Shown here piece by piece: positions 1 to 8,217 of a stretch of 64,000 nucleotides of DNA. Every line of letters begins with the position of its first letter. Position 1 is the first letter of the stretch. Origin of the DNA: Nitrospira sp. GTDB taxonomy: Bacteria > Nitrospirota > Nitrospiria > Nitrospirales > Nitrospiraceae. The notes beneath the pieces are model-generated. The model was not told where the DNA came from, searched no databases, and saw only the letters and a program-made list of their open reading frames with translations. A program made the position numbers and the translations under genes. The stretch is taken from contig JAHBWT010000004.1 in NCBI GenBank assembly GCA_019636815.1, positions 47,367 through 111,366 of the forward strand, given 5' to 3'.

Positions 1-296
1 ATAACGGCGGCACGGAAAATAGGAGCGATCCGCACGCGGCGATCGTCCGCGCGAAGACATCCTAGGAGCGAAACAAGGGAGGTGCAATTATGGCTCCGCT
101 CAATGATGACGATGTTCCTCCCATTCATCATGTCATTTTCCCAATGACACATGCCCTTCGCGCGTCGCGTCGCTCGCCGAGCTGGAAGCTGTTTCAAGGC
201 TGGCGATCGCAGAACAAAAACCGACAGGCAGGATTGCTGGGCAATGGTACAAGGAAGGCACAAGCATTGTGGCGCTGTTCGAGGACAGGTGGATAG
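1..296. other. 5' flank of mgtC with a weak small ORF
   Basis: No recognisable gene. A 68-codon ORF (90-296, +) has a good ribosome binding site (AGGGAGGTG, about 79-87) and ends in TAG at 294-296, directly before the TTG start of mgtC and in the same frame. Its predicted sequence is basic and matches no family I know. It could be a leader ORF coupled to mgtC or chance; I do not call it a gene. Confidence 0.4.
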
Positions 297-992
297 TTGA
301 ACGTGACCGCGGACGACGTGGAAATGGTGTTACGTTTGGTCACGGGGGTAATTGCAGGGGCCCTGATCGGATACGAGCGGTCGTATCACGGGAGGCCGGC
401 AGGCTTCCGTACACATGCACTGGTTTGTACCGCATCCAGTTTGCTGATGCTGGTTACCGTCTATGAGGCCCATTGGGTTCGTGTGACCGCAGAGCTCGTC
501 AGACTGGATCCGACTAGAATGGCTCAAGGAATAATGACTGGAATAGGCTTCTTGGGCGCGGGCGTCATCATGAAGGATGGGCCCTCGGTCCGGGGACTCA
601 CGACGGCTGCGTCAATCTGGATAACGGCCGCCATAGGCATTCTGGCCGGAATCGGATTCTACTTTCCGCTCGTCGTATCGGTCTTGCTCACGATCGGCAT
701 ACTCTCGATGCTTCGCTGGATTGAGGCACGCATGCCCACTCAGACCTATTACCACTTCGAAGTTCGGTTCGCGCGAGCTTCCAACATGACCGAAAGCACA
801 CTGCGCACATTGATAGAAAGCCATAGGTTCACCATCGCGAACTTCAGCTATCATCTCGACTCGGAAGGGCGCATGCGTCGTCACAGCATGGTCTTGCGCA
901 CCATTGACCGCTCGAGCGCATCGCGGCTGTCAGAAAAACTCGAGGCAACTGAATCCGTGCATGAGTTTCGCATTGCTCCGACAGGAGATTGA
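297..992 (+). CDS. MgtC/SapB family membrane protein
   Basis: A 231-residue inner-membrane protein of the MgtC/SapB family. The N-terminal half has hydrophobic helices and the family hallmark around residues 83-95 (GIGFLGAGVIMKDG, then GLTTAASIW). The C-terminal ~85 residues form a soluble ACT-like domain, as in long MgtC proteins. Family members are linked to magnesium limitation or acid adaptation, and MgtC is known to modulate the F-type ATPase; the role here is not shown. The start is a TTG preceded by GAGGACAGG; a GTG two codons later or an ATG at 324 is possible. No magnesium transporter gene is adjacent. Confidence 0.88.
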   Translation: MNVTADDVEMVLRLVTGVIAGALIGYERSYHGRPAGFRTHALVCTASSLLMLVTVYEAHWVRVTAELVRLDPTRMAQGIMTGIGFLGAGVIMKDGPSVRGLTTAASIWITAAIGILAGIGFYFPLVVSVLLTIGILSMLRWIEARMPTQTYYHFEVRFARASNMTESTLRTLIESHRFTIANFSYHLDSEGRMRRHSMVLRTIDRSSASRLSEKLEATESVHEFRIAPTGD

Positions 993-1319
993 TGAATGTA
1001 GGTCATTTTATCTATCGTTATCGCACACTAAAAGCACGCCCTGCTGATCAGTCAACAGCATCCACGCATCTTCTGCTGGCCGATCAACAGCAAATCGACT
1101 AAACGGTAAGAAACAAACCGGATACGCCAGGCATAACTTCTGCACTGCTCGTGTCATGGCGCTTTCTCATTTGAGTGCACGCCCTATTGCGTAAATATGA
1201 GTGGAAACTATCCTGTTGCTGATTTTATAACTCTATTCTCATTCTCGCTGTATACGTCTATGCCCATGAGGCACATCGGAACCTGTATCGCTTCCGATCA
1301 CATCGCGTACTGAACCCTT
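993..1319. other. Intergenic region, no gene recognised
   Basis: 327 bases between two + strand genes. I see no coding ORF, RNA gene or clear terminator. The antisense ORF that enters it from 1757 is a shadow of the next gene. Confidence 0.5.
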
Positions 1320-2336
1320 ATGATGAATGCTTATGATCGGAACAAATGGCCGGTGTTGGCTCTGCGCCATTTCAAGAAAGAATGGATGAGCGAAGAAGTG
1401 GAAAGAGAATCCTTCAGGGCCATGGCATTTGCGCGAATACAAACTCTTGTGAACGGCTTCGCTCAAATCGGATATCACCTCGCGGTGCTGTTCCTGAGTG
1501 CCGCCATCGCTCTCTCCCTGCCGGCGATAGCAGACAGATTTCTCGTGTACTGGGCGAGGATCGACGATGACAGGACATCTCTGTTGATGTTGGAAGCGAT
1601 CGTGGCAAGCCTCTTGATCCTCTTCGCGAACGTGATCCGCCTCAGCGTTCGTGACAAAGCACTGGCCAAAATGGCGATCGGCGCCGGCCTGGTGTCGTAT
1701 TATCCGAGTCATGAGCCCAGTGCGCGGAGACGGATCAAGCAACTCAAAGAGAAGCAAGGGACGGGGCGGACCGTCATGGCGATCGGATCGAGCGGGTATG
1801 GAACGTTGACCGATCAGGTCGGAGATTTGGCTTCCGTCCTGGAGCGGTGCACGGGAGCCAAGATCTTACTGGTCAATCCATACAGCCCGGAAGCGCGGGC
1901 CCGAATTTGCGCGATCGCCGATCCGGACTACTCTGTGGAGTTATTTCAAGAGGAGGTTCGGCGCAGCATCGAACTACTCAAACGGCTGCGCGCGATGGGA
2001 AAATCTGTCAGGCTCAAATTTTACTCCGAACCCCCGCTCGTCAAACTGGTCATCCTGGGAGACTATCTTTGGTTACAACATTACCATCCGGACTTGAATG
2101 TCCGCACGATGCCTGAATATGTGTTCAGGCACAACCCAAAGGATCACGGCTTGTACACGTTCTATTATCACTACTTCGTCCAACGCTGGAGCAGTTGCGA
2201 CGTAGGAGATTATGATTTCGACAGAGAGGAGTTGGTCTATCGAGATCCCCACGACAGGTCAGACCGGAGAGTTCCATTCGGCCAGGAGTCAGAAGCATAC
2301 CCTGGCACGATATCCGGATCCCTGCCTGCACGCTGA
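1320..2336 (+). CDS. Two-TM protein with a PLD-like/DUF5919-like C-terminal domain
   Basis: A 338-residue protein of unknown function. Two hydrophobic helices lie near residues 45-68 and 88-105. After a basic linker (ARRRIKQLKEKQ) comes a soluble domain with a Rossmann-like opening (RTVMAIGSSGYGTL) and a C-terminal stretch (VRLKFYSEPPLVKLVILGDYLWLQHYHP) that resembles the DUF5919/phospholipase-D-like domains found in some regulators. No complete HKD motif is visible, so catalysis is doubtful. The start is uncertain: ATG at 1320 has no obvious ribosome binding site, while ATG at 1386 follows an AAGAAAG stretch. It converges with the - strand sulfur array. Confidence 0.7.
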   Translation: MMNAYDRNKWPVLALRHFKKEWMSEEVERESFRAMAFARIQTLVNGFAQIGYHLAVLFLSAAIALSLPAIADRFLVYWARIDDDRTSLLMLEAIVASLLILFANVIRLSVRDKALAKMAIGAGLVSYYPSHEPSARRRIKQLKEKQGTGRTVMAIGSSGYGTLTDQVGDLASVLERCTGAKILLVNPYSPEARARICAIADPDYSVELFQEEVRRSIELLKRLRAMGKSVRLKFYSEPPLVKLVILGDYLWLQHYHPDLNVRTMPEYVFRHNPKDHGLYTFYYHYFVQRWSSCDVGDYDFDREELVYRDPHDRSDRRVPFGQESEAYPGTISGSLPAR

Positions 2337-2461
2337 TCGGTTCAGCACGGATCTCAGTCTTCTCTTCGGACAACCGGTATCACTCGAGCCGTTCTCATCT
2401 CCTCCACCGTCTCCTGATCTCACGTTCGTATGCTGTCAGGAAAGCGGCATCACCGCGATCG

Positions 2462-3544
2462 TTATTTCGTTCCTTGAGAACCGAGCATCCCGTACCGAAT
2501 CAAGCGATCGCGAACCACATTTCGACTGATGCCTAGAAGCCGAGCGGTGCGAAGCTGATTCTGCTCGCAATAGACGTACGCCATACGAATGACTGTCTCA
2601 TCAATCAGTCGATACAGATCCGGTGTCGTTGTCCTGTTCGCAAAAAGATGAGTCAGCGCCGTTTCGAGCGGCGGAAGCAGCGTCGCCGACGCCACTCTCG
2701 GTTCCTGTGGAGAAGACACGGGCAGGCGCAGGTCGTCAGGGCGTATGCTCGTTCCCGAGCAGACGAGGAGTGCATGGTGGATGGAATTTTCAAGCTCACG
2801 AATGTTGCCCGGCCATGGATACGAGAGAAGAGCCTGGACTGTTTCAGGAACAAGCTCGACTCGTTCGTAGCCGAGCCGCGCCCCGTAGAGATTCAAAAAA
2901 TGCCGAACCAGCGGCATGATATCCCCTGGACGTTCCCGCAACGGAGGAAGGTCAACGGATACCACCTTCAGCCGGTAATAGAGGTCTCCTCGAAACCGGC
3001 CGGCTGTGACGGCCTCATCAAGCTTCACATTTGTCGCGGCGATCAATCGCGCATCAATCGGAATAGGGCGGCGCGAACCGACCCGTACGACTTCCCGCTC
3101 CTGGATCACCCGAAGCAATTTCGCCTGCAAGAGAAGGGGAAGATCCCCGATCTCATCCAAAAATAACGATCCTCCCCGGGCGGTCTCAAACCATCCTGCT
3201 TTATCGCTGACGGCCCCCGTGAACGAACCACGCTCATGGCCGAATAATTCGCTTTCCATGAGTGATTCGTTTATGGCGGCGCAATTGAACGCCACGAACG
3301 GACCCGATCGACGATCGCTCAATTCATGAATATGGCGGGCGATCAACTCCTTGCCGGTACCGGTCTCACCGATGATGAGTACCGTCGCGTCGCTGGGCGC
3401 AATATGTCGGACTTCACCCAGAAGAGACCTGGAAGCCTGGTCCTCGAATACCAAACAAGTGGCACGAGCGGAAAGGTCCAGCGCATGCGAGTTGGGAGCC
3501 ATGCCGATCTGAATCGAAGAATCATATGTGATGGAGCTGCGCAT
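2462..3544 (-). CDS. Sigma-54-dependent activator, SfnR-like, without receiver domain
   Basis: A 360-residue bacterial enhancer-binding protein that drives sigma-54 promoters by ATP hydrolysis. The AAA+ core carries Walker A (GETGTGKE, residues 59-66), the sigma-54 contact loop as GSFTGA (106-111, a conservative variant of GAFTGA), Walker B (GGSLFLDEIGDL) and the PWPGNIRELEN helix. A Fis-type HTH ends the protein (RTARLLGISRNVVRDRL). Only ~30 residues precede the core, so there is no receiver, PAS or GAF domain. This layout and the sequence resemble SfnR, the sulfur-starvation activator of Pseudomonas. It is the last gene of the sulfur array, so it may control this array or a distant sulfur regulon. 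Confidence 0.88.
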   Translation of the reverse strand: MRSSITYDSSIQIGMAPNSHALDLSARATCLVFEDQASRSLLGEVRHIAPSDATVLIIGETGTGKELIARHIHELSDRRSGPFVAFNCAAINESLMESELFGHERGSFTGAVSDKAGWFETARGGSLFLDEIGDLPLLLQAKLLRVIQEREVVRVGSRRPIPIDARLIAATNVKLDEAVTAGRFRGDLYYRLKVVSVDLPPLRERPGDIMPLVRHFLNLYGARLGYERVELVPETVQALLSYPWPGNIRELENSIHHALLVCSGTSIRPDDLRLPVSSPQEPRVASATLLPPLETALTHLFANRTTTPDLYRLIDETVIRMAYVYCEQNQLRTARLLGISRNVVRDRLIRYGMLGSQGTK

Positions 3545-3562
3545 ACTACACTCAGGGAACGG

Positions 3563-4540
3563 CTAAATGGTCCATTGCCCGATTCGTTGCTCGAGCGCCT
3601 TTGGCTGGATGGTGGCCGACGTGCGCATTTGCGCCTGGACGACATCGCTGCCGGCCGGCACGCTCTGCGTCAGCCACACGTTGCCGCCGATGATCGACCC
3701 TCGGCCGATCGTGATGCGCCCCAAGATCGTGGCTCCGGCATAGACGACGACATCGTCCTCCACGATCGGATGGCGGGGTTCTCCTTTGACGAGCACGCCG
3801 TGCTCGCCTTCCGTGAAGCGCTTGGCGCCGAGAGTGACGGCCTGATAGAGACGGACGCGCCGGCCGATGACGGTCGTTTCACCGATGACGACGCCGGTCC
3901 CATGATCGATGAAAAAATGGCTGCCGATCTCGGCGGCCGGATGAATATCAATGCCGGTCGACGAATGAGCGATGTCCGAGATCAAGCGAGCGACCAACAG
4001 CGCGCCCAGGCCATACAAGGCGTGGGCGATGCGATAATAGATGACGGCGGTCATGCCGGGATAACAGAGCAGAATCTCCGACGCGCTGGTGGCCGCCGGA
4101 TCGCCTTGGTAGGCGGCCTGTAAGTCGGTGAAGAGCAGCGCCCGTATGGCCGGGAGCTGGCTGGCGAAGGCGCCGGTGATTTCCCCGGCCTTGCGGTCGA
4201 GGGTCGGCTGCCCCGGTTGGTCATCGGGCTGGGAGGCGAACAGCAATCCCCTGCGAACTTGATCCTGCAAGAGAGGCAACGTTTGGTTCAAGGTATGGCC
4301 GACGAAATAGTCGATGTTCGTCTCATTCAAATCAGCCCGGCCATAGTGCGTCGGAAACAAGGCGGCGCACAGGCCCTCCACGATGCCGAGCAATCTGTTC
4401 CGAGAGGGCAACTCGTGAATCCGTCCGTGATGTCTGATGTTGTGGGTCAGCTCGCGCGAGGCACGCAGCTCCGTCACAATCTGATCGAGACTCCAGGTGG
4501 ACGCCGCGGTTTCCTGCTGCCGCATCGTGTCGTCTTCCAT
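3563..4540 (-). CDS. epsC: Serine O-acetyltransferase, EpsC type
   Basis: A 325-residue enzyme that acetylates L-serine with acetyl-CoA to give O-acetylserine, the carbon acceptor for cysteine synthase. The N-terminal half is helical. The C-terminal half is a left-handed beta-helix with the canonical GIDIHPAAEIG, HGTGVVIGETTVIG and LYQAVTLGA segments, then further hexapeptide turns. It lies 5 bases after the desulfurase stop and 18 bases before the activator, so it is co-transcribed. Serine acetyltransferases are frequent partners of family 2A encapsulins, which supports the encapsulin assignment. An internal ATG at 4525 is an alternative start. Confidence 0.93.
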   Translation of the reverse strand: MEDDTMRQQETAASTWSLDQIVTELRASRELTHNIRHHGRIHELPSRNRLLGIVEGLCAALFPTHYGRADLNETNIDYFVGHTLNQTLPLLQDQVRRGLLFASQPDDQPGQPTLDRKAGEITGAFASQLPAIRALLFTDLQAAYQGDPAATSASEILLCYPGMTAVIYYRIAHALYGLGALLVARLISDIAHSSTGIDIHPAAEIGSHFFIDHGTGVVIGETTVIGRRVRLYQAVTLGAKRFTEGEHGVLVKGEPRHPIVEDDVVVYAGATILGRITIGRGSIIGGNVWLTQSVPAGSDVVQAQMRTSATIQPKALEQRIGQWTI

Positions 4541-4545
4541 GGCGG

Positions 4546-6312
4546 TCAGCGGCGCCGGAGGTCGTGCAGTGCCTGCACGAGAATATCGATTTCGTCGCGC
4601 GTGTTGTAGAACGCCAGCGACGGGCGGACGGTCCCTTCCAGCCCGAATCGACGCACAGTGGGCTGAGCGCAGTGGTGCCCGGCCCGCACCGCGATGCCGT
4701 GCCGATCCAAATGCCTGGCGATCTGCTCGTTCGGCATGCCGTCCATGACGAACGACAGCACACTGGCCTTGACGGCGGCCGTCCCGATGGGACGGAGCCC
4801 GCGAACGGATGAGAGCGCCTGTGTCGCGTACTCCAACAACTCGTGTTCATACGCGGCGATGACGGGCATGCCTATCCGGGTGAGATAGTCGATCGCTGCG
4901 CCGAGGCCCACCACTCCGGCGATATCCGGAGTGCCCGCCTCGAATTTTTGCGGAGCTCCCTGGTACGTCGTCTTCTCGAACGTCACGTCTTTGATCATGT
5001 TGCCGCCCCCTTGATAGGGCGGCATCTCTTCCAGCAAGGCGGCTTTGCCGTACAACACGCCGATGCCGGTCGGTCCGAATATTTTGTGTCCTGAAAACAC
5101 GAAGAAGTCGCAGCCCATGGCCTGCACGTTGATCGGGAGATGCGGCGCGGACTGTGCGCCGTCCACCAGGACCGGTATCCCTTGCGCATGGGCCATCCCA
5201 ATGATCGCTTCGACCGGATTGATCGTCCCCAAGGCGTTCGAGACCTGCGTCACCGCCACCAGCTTGGTGCGAGGGCCGAGCAGCGGAGCAAACTGTTCGA
5301 GGATCAATTCGCCGGCGTCGTTGATCGGCGCGACCCGCAGCAAGGCCCCGGTCTGCTCGGCCAGGATCTGCCAGGGCACGATGTTGGCATGATGTTCCAT
5401 CACGGTCAGGAGGATTTCGTCGCCTCGGCCGATATGGGCACGCCCATAAGTCTGGGCCACCAGATTGACGGCCTCCGTGGTGCCGCGGACAAAGACGATT
5501 TCCTTGGTGTCGGCCGCGCCGATGAACTGCCGCACTTTTTCACGCCCGCCCTCGTAGAGATCCGTTGCGCGGGCCGCCAAGGCGTGAGCAGCGCGGTGGA
5601 TGTTGGAATTATCGCGGCCGTAGAAACGAGACGTGGCGTCGATGACGCCCCGCGGCTTCTGCGTGGTGGCGGCGTTGTCGAACCAGATGAGCGGGCGACC
5701 GTGGACTCGTTGGTGAAGCACGGGAAAGTCCCGCCGGATCGCGTCCACCTCGACTATCGACAATGTGGGACCGGCAGCGGGCTCTCGTGCTGCCGAGCCG
5801 GCGCGTGACCCGGCTTCACGTAGAAAGTAGAACGCCGGAGCGGCGTCGACCGTATCGGCATACACCTCCCGCGCGCTGAAGCTGCCGTTGCAACGAGGTT
5901 CCCCGAATGGGTACACCTCGTCGGAGTCGGTCCTGTGCTCGCCGGAGCCAAGCTCTTTTCGTGCCGGTGACAGATCAGGAGGTTCTGTTTGCCCGGCATG
6001 GACCGGCGGATGAGTCGTTGTGGTCGCCAAGGGATAGCCGCCCGCTAGGCCCGGATTGTCCGGCCTGTCTATCGTCGGGACAGTGACGAATGAAGCCGGG
6101 AATGTCGAGGGCGTTCCGGCAATGCCCGGCACGCCTCCCGGTATTCCACCGAGGGCAGTCGGCGTAACCGGCAACACAGACGACGCTGCGGAAATCAGTG
6201 ATGATGATTGGGCAGTGATGGCGGAATCCCTGTACAACTCATTCGCTAATTGCGTGATCAACACCGTGTCGAACGAATCGGTGTCATGGTTGATCGGGTT
6301 GTGTGTGGTCAT
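4546..6312 (-). CDS. Encapsulin cargo cysteine desulfurase (SufS-like) with disordered N-terminal targeting domain
   Basis: 588 residues. Residues ~186-588 are a SufS-type class V aminotransferase fold that removes sulfur from cysteine to give alanine and an enzyme persulfide. The PLP lysine is Lys410 (FVFSGHK) and the persulfide cysteine is Cys548 (RAGHHCAQP). Residues 1-185 are low complexity, rich in Pro, Gly, Ser and Thr, and absent from ordinary SufS. Such extensions are known to direct family 2A desulfurases into their shell. I chose ATG 6312, 4 bases after the shell stop, with an AAAGG ribosome binding site inside the shell gene; the longer ORF to 6387 would overlap the shell. No SufE or SufU acceptor gene is in the window. 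Confidence 0.95.
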   Translation of the reverse strand: MTTHNPINHDTDSFDTVLITQLANELYRDSAITAQSSSLISAASSVLPVTPTALGGIPGGVPGIAGTPSTFPASFVTVPTIDRPDNPGLAGGYPLATTTTHPPVHAGQTEPPDLSPARKELGSGEHRTDSDEVYPFGEPRCNGSFSAREVYADTVDAAPAFYFLREAGSRAGSAAREPAAGPTLSIVEVDAIRRDFPVLHQRVHGRPLIWFDNAATTQKPRGVIDATSRFYGRDNSNIHRAAHALAARATDLYEGGREKVRQFIGAADTKEIVFVRGTTEAVNLVAQTYGRAHIGRGDEILLTVMEHHANIVPWQILAEQTGALLRVAPINDAGELILEQFAPLLGPRTKLVAVTQVSNALGTINPVEAIIGMAHAQGIPVLVDGAQSAPHLPINVQAMGCDFFVFSGHKIFGPTGIGVLYGKAALLEEMPPYQGGGNMIKDVTFEKTTYQGAPQKFEAGTPDIAGVVGLGAAIDYLTRIGMPVIAAYEHELLEYATQALSSVRGLRPIGTAAVKASVLSFVMDGMPNEQIARHLDRHGIAVRAGHHCAQPTVRRFGLEGTVRPSLAFYNTRDEIDILVQALHDLRRR

Positions 6313-6316
6313 CGTG

Positions 6317-7279
6317 TCAGCCTTTCGGATAGACATATTCGTGATAGAACTTGGTCGAGACATTATCGAGACGGGCGATCGCATCATCCGTCAGCACCGC
6401 CGTGGAGAAATAGCGTGTGATGAGATGCGAGGCGATCCCGTGATCGTTGGTGCCCATGTAGCGGACGGAGAGGCCGGGCTCAAGCTCGCCGGCGACCCCG
6501 GCCTTCTGCAGACCGACGACGCCTTGCTGCGATTCACCCACGCGCAGAAGTAGGAGACTCGTCTTGCCCTCCTTGTCGATCGCCAATTTATTGGTTGGAA
6601 CCAATGGAATGCCTCGCCAGGTAAGGAACGGCGAGCCGAAGAGGCTCACGGTGGGAGGCGGCACCCCTCTCCTGGTCGCTTCACGCCCGAATGCCGCGAT
6701 CGCTTTGGGATGACCGAGAAAGAAAGCCGGCTTCTTCCAGACCAGCGTCAACAGCTCGTCCAGATCATCCGGCGTGGGAGTCCCCTTGCGGGTCTCGATA
6801 CGCTGCTGAGCAACCACCTCTTTCAAGAGTCCGAATTCCGGGTGGTTCAGCAGTTCCCACTCCTCGCGCTCCTTCACCGCTTCAACCGTCAGACGCACCT
6901 GTTCGCGCAGCTGGTCGATACGATTACTGTACAGGTCGGTCACCCGCGTGTGCGTATGAATGACTGTTTGGATGGTACTCAGATGGTATTCACGCGGATG
7001 CAATTCATAATCGACGAACGTAGCCGGCAGTTGCGGCTCACCGGTATCGACCGTCAACAGTTCCACCTTCACGTCGCCGAATTCGTTGGCCGGTTTGCCT
7101 TTCGCGGCTTTGGCGACCCGATTGAGGCGGTACACGCCGCCATCGACGTCGACCCACGGCAACAACTTGTGGAGCCACCGCGGAGTGATTTCAGTCATCT
7201 GCACCGCGGTGACGGTGGCGGTGGCGAGGTTGCGCGCCGCTTGGGCGCTCAGGCTGGTTCTCGTGTCGTTCTGACTCAT
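6317..7279 (-). CDS. Family 2A encapsulin nanocompartment shell protein (SrpI-like)
   Basis: 320 residues, close to the ~310 of cyanobacterial SrpI. The HK97-type shell subunit is recognisable from its N-terminal arm (SLSAQAARNLATAT...ITPRWLHKLLPWVDVDGGVYRLNR), the family 2A YELHPREYHLSTIQTVIHTHTRV segment, the E-loop region, and the C-terminal SVRYMGTNDHGIASHLITRYFSTAVL stretch. Family 2A shells assemble into closed particles around a cysteine desulfurase; an Acinetobacter example stores elemental sulfur. I chose ATG 7279, where homologous sequence begins, with the ribosome binding site AGAAAGGA; the ORF extends upstream to 7390 without similarity. There is a 4-base gap to the cargo gene. 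Confidence 0.95.
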   Translation of the reverse strand: MSQNDTRTSLSAQAARNLATATVTAVQMTEITPRWLHKLLPWVDVDGGVYRLNRVAKAAKGKPANEFGDVKVELLTVDTGEPQLPATFVDYELHPREYHLSTIQTVIHTHTRVTDLYSNRIDQLREQVRLTVEAVKEREEWELLNHPEFGLLKEVVAQQRIETRKGTPTPDDLDELLTLVWKKPAFFLGHPKAIAAFGREATRRGVPPPTVSLFGSPFLTWRGIPLVPTNKLAIDKEGKTSLLLLRVGESQQGVVGLQKAGVAGELEPGLSVRYMGTNDHGIASHLITRYFSTAVLTDDAIARLDNVSTKFYHEYVYPKG

Positions 7280-7301
7280 TGCGTTGTCCTTTCTGCTGTG
7301 A

Positions 7302-7318
7302 GCGGGCATGATGCCCGC
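7302..7318 (-). promoter_or_regulatory. Hairpin in the leader of the encapsulin shell gene
   Basis: A perfect inverted repeat, GCGGGCA-TGA-TGCCCGC on the + strand, 23 bases upstream of the shell ATG inside a 91-base gap. There is no following T-run on the - strand, so it is not a typical terminator. It may stabilise or process the downstream shell-cargo mRNA. Confidence 0.45.
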
Positions 7319-7370
7319 AGGTGTAATGGATCTGTTACCTGTCGTCTCAAAGGCTCGTGGATATGCGGTC

Positions 7371-8204
7371 TCATCTTCTTCCTGAATCACCGGCAGGGGG
7401 AGTCCGTACTTGGCAGACCTCCTGTTCGTGGTCCGTGAGTTCGGTGATGGTCGGGTGCTCGCCGCAAAGCGGGCACCTGGGATTGCGCTTCACTCTGATC
7501 TCGCGGAACACGGTATGTCGAACGTCAAAATCAAGCAGCCGATCGGTCAAAGGCCGACCGATACCGAGAATTAATTTGAGCGCTTCGCTCGCCTGAATGG
7601 TTCCGATCACGCCCGCCAGTACTCCCAATACACCGGCTTCCTGGCAACTTGCCACTAAACCGGGCGGCGGCGGTTGCCCGAAGACGCACCGGTAGCAGGC
7701 CGATTGCCGCGGCACGATGGTGGTGACGCGCCCCTCGAACCTGAGAATGCCTCCATGCACGAGCGGCCTTCCTTCAAAGTGGCAGGCGTCATTGATGAGA
7801 AACTTGGCCGGGAAATTATCCACTCCGTCGAGGACGACATCATAGCCGCGGATCAATTCGAGCGCGTTTGCAGCCATCAGCCTCGTTTCATGCATGGCCA
7901 CCGCAACATCGGGGTTGAGAGCCTGTATTTTGTCTTTCGCCGAGAGCACCTTGAGGCGTCCGACGTCGGGAGTACGGTGAATCACTTGCCGCTGGAGATT
8001 GGACAAGTCCACGACATCGTCATCGATCAGGCCGATGGTGCCGACACCGGCTGCAGCCAGATATAACGCCGCCGGAGATCCCAGACCGCCCGCCCCTACG
8101 ATCAAGACGCGCGACCGGGCAATTTTCTTCTGGCCTTTCCCGCCGACCTCCGGCAGGAGAATATGGCGGCTGTATCGCGTGATCTGATCTTCCGTGAATC
8201 CCAT
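7371..8204 (-). CDS. HesA/MoeB/ThiF-family sulfur-carrier adenylyltransferase
   Basis: A 277-residue E1-like enzyme that activates the C-terminal glycine of a ubiquitin-like sulfur carrier as an acyl-adenylate, so that it can receive sulfur. Visible features are the nucleotide loop (VGAGGLGSP, ~36-44), the conserved D-DVVDLSNLQRQVIH segment, and two zinc-binding CxxC pairs (CYRC and CPLC). There is no C-terminal rhodanese domain as in MoeZ-type enzymes, so sulfur must come from another protein, for example a desulfurase. It lies 13 bases after the cysteine synthase gene, and its substrate is probably the ThiS-like protein at 9147-9347. Confidence 0.92.
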   Translation of the reverse strand: MGFTEDQITRYSRHILLPEVGGKGQKKIARSRVLIVGAGGLGSPAALYLAAAGVGTIGLIDDDVVDLSNLQRQVIHRTPDVGRLKVLSAKDKIQALNPDVAVAMHETRLMAANALELIRGYDVVLDGVDNFPAKFLINDACHFEGRPLVHGGILRFEGRVTTIVPRQSACYRCVFGQPPPPGLVASCQEAGVLGVLAGVIGTIQASEALKLILGIGRPLTDRLLDFDVRHTVFREIRVKRNPRCPLCGEHPTITELTDHEQEVCQVRTPPAGDSGRR

Positions 8205-8217
8205 GTGGTTACCACTA

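Noticed and set aside
1239..1757. - strand ORF of 172 codons
   Set aside because: Antisense to the two-TM protein, rich in His, Gln and Arg, and with no family signature.
7302..7318. Hairpin as a transcription terminator
   Set aside because: No T-run follows on the - strand, and the shell gene starts 23 bases later.
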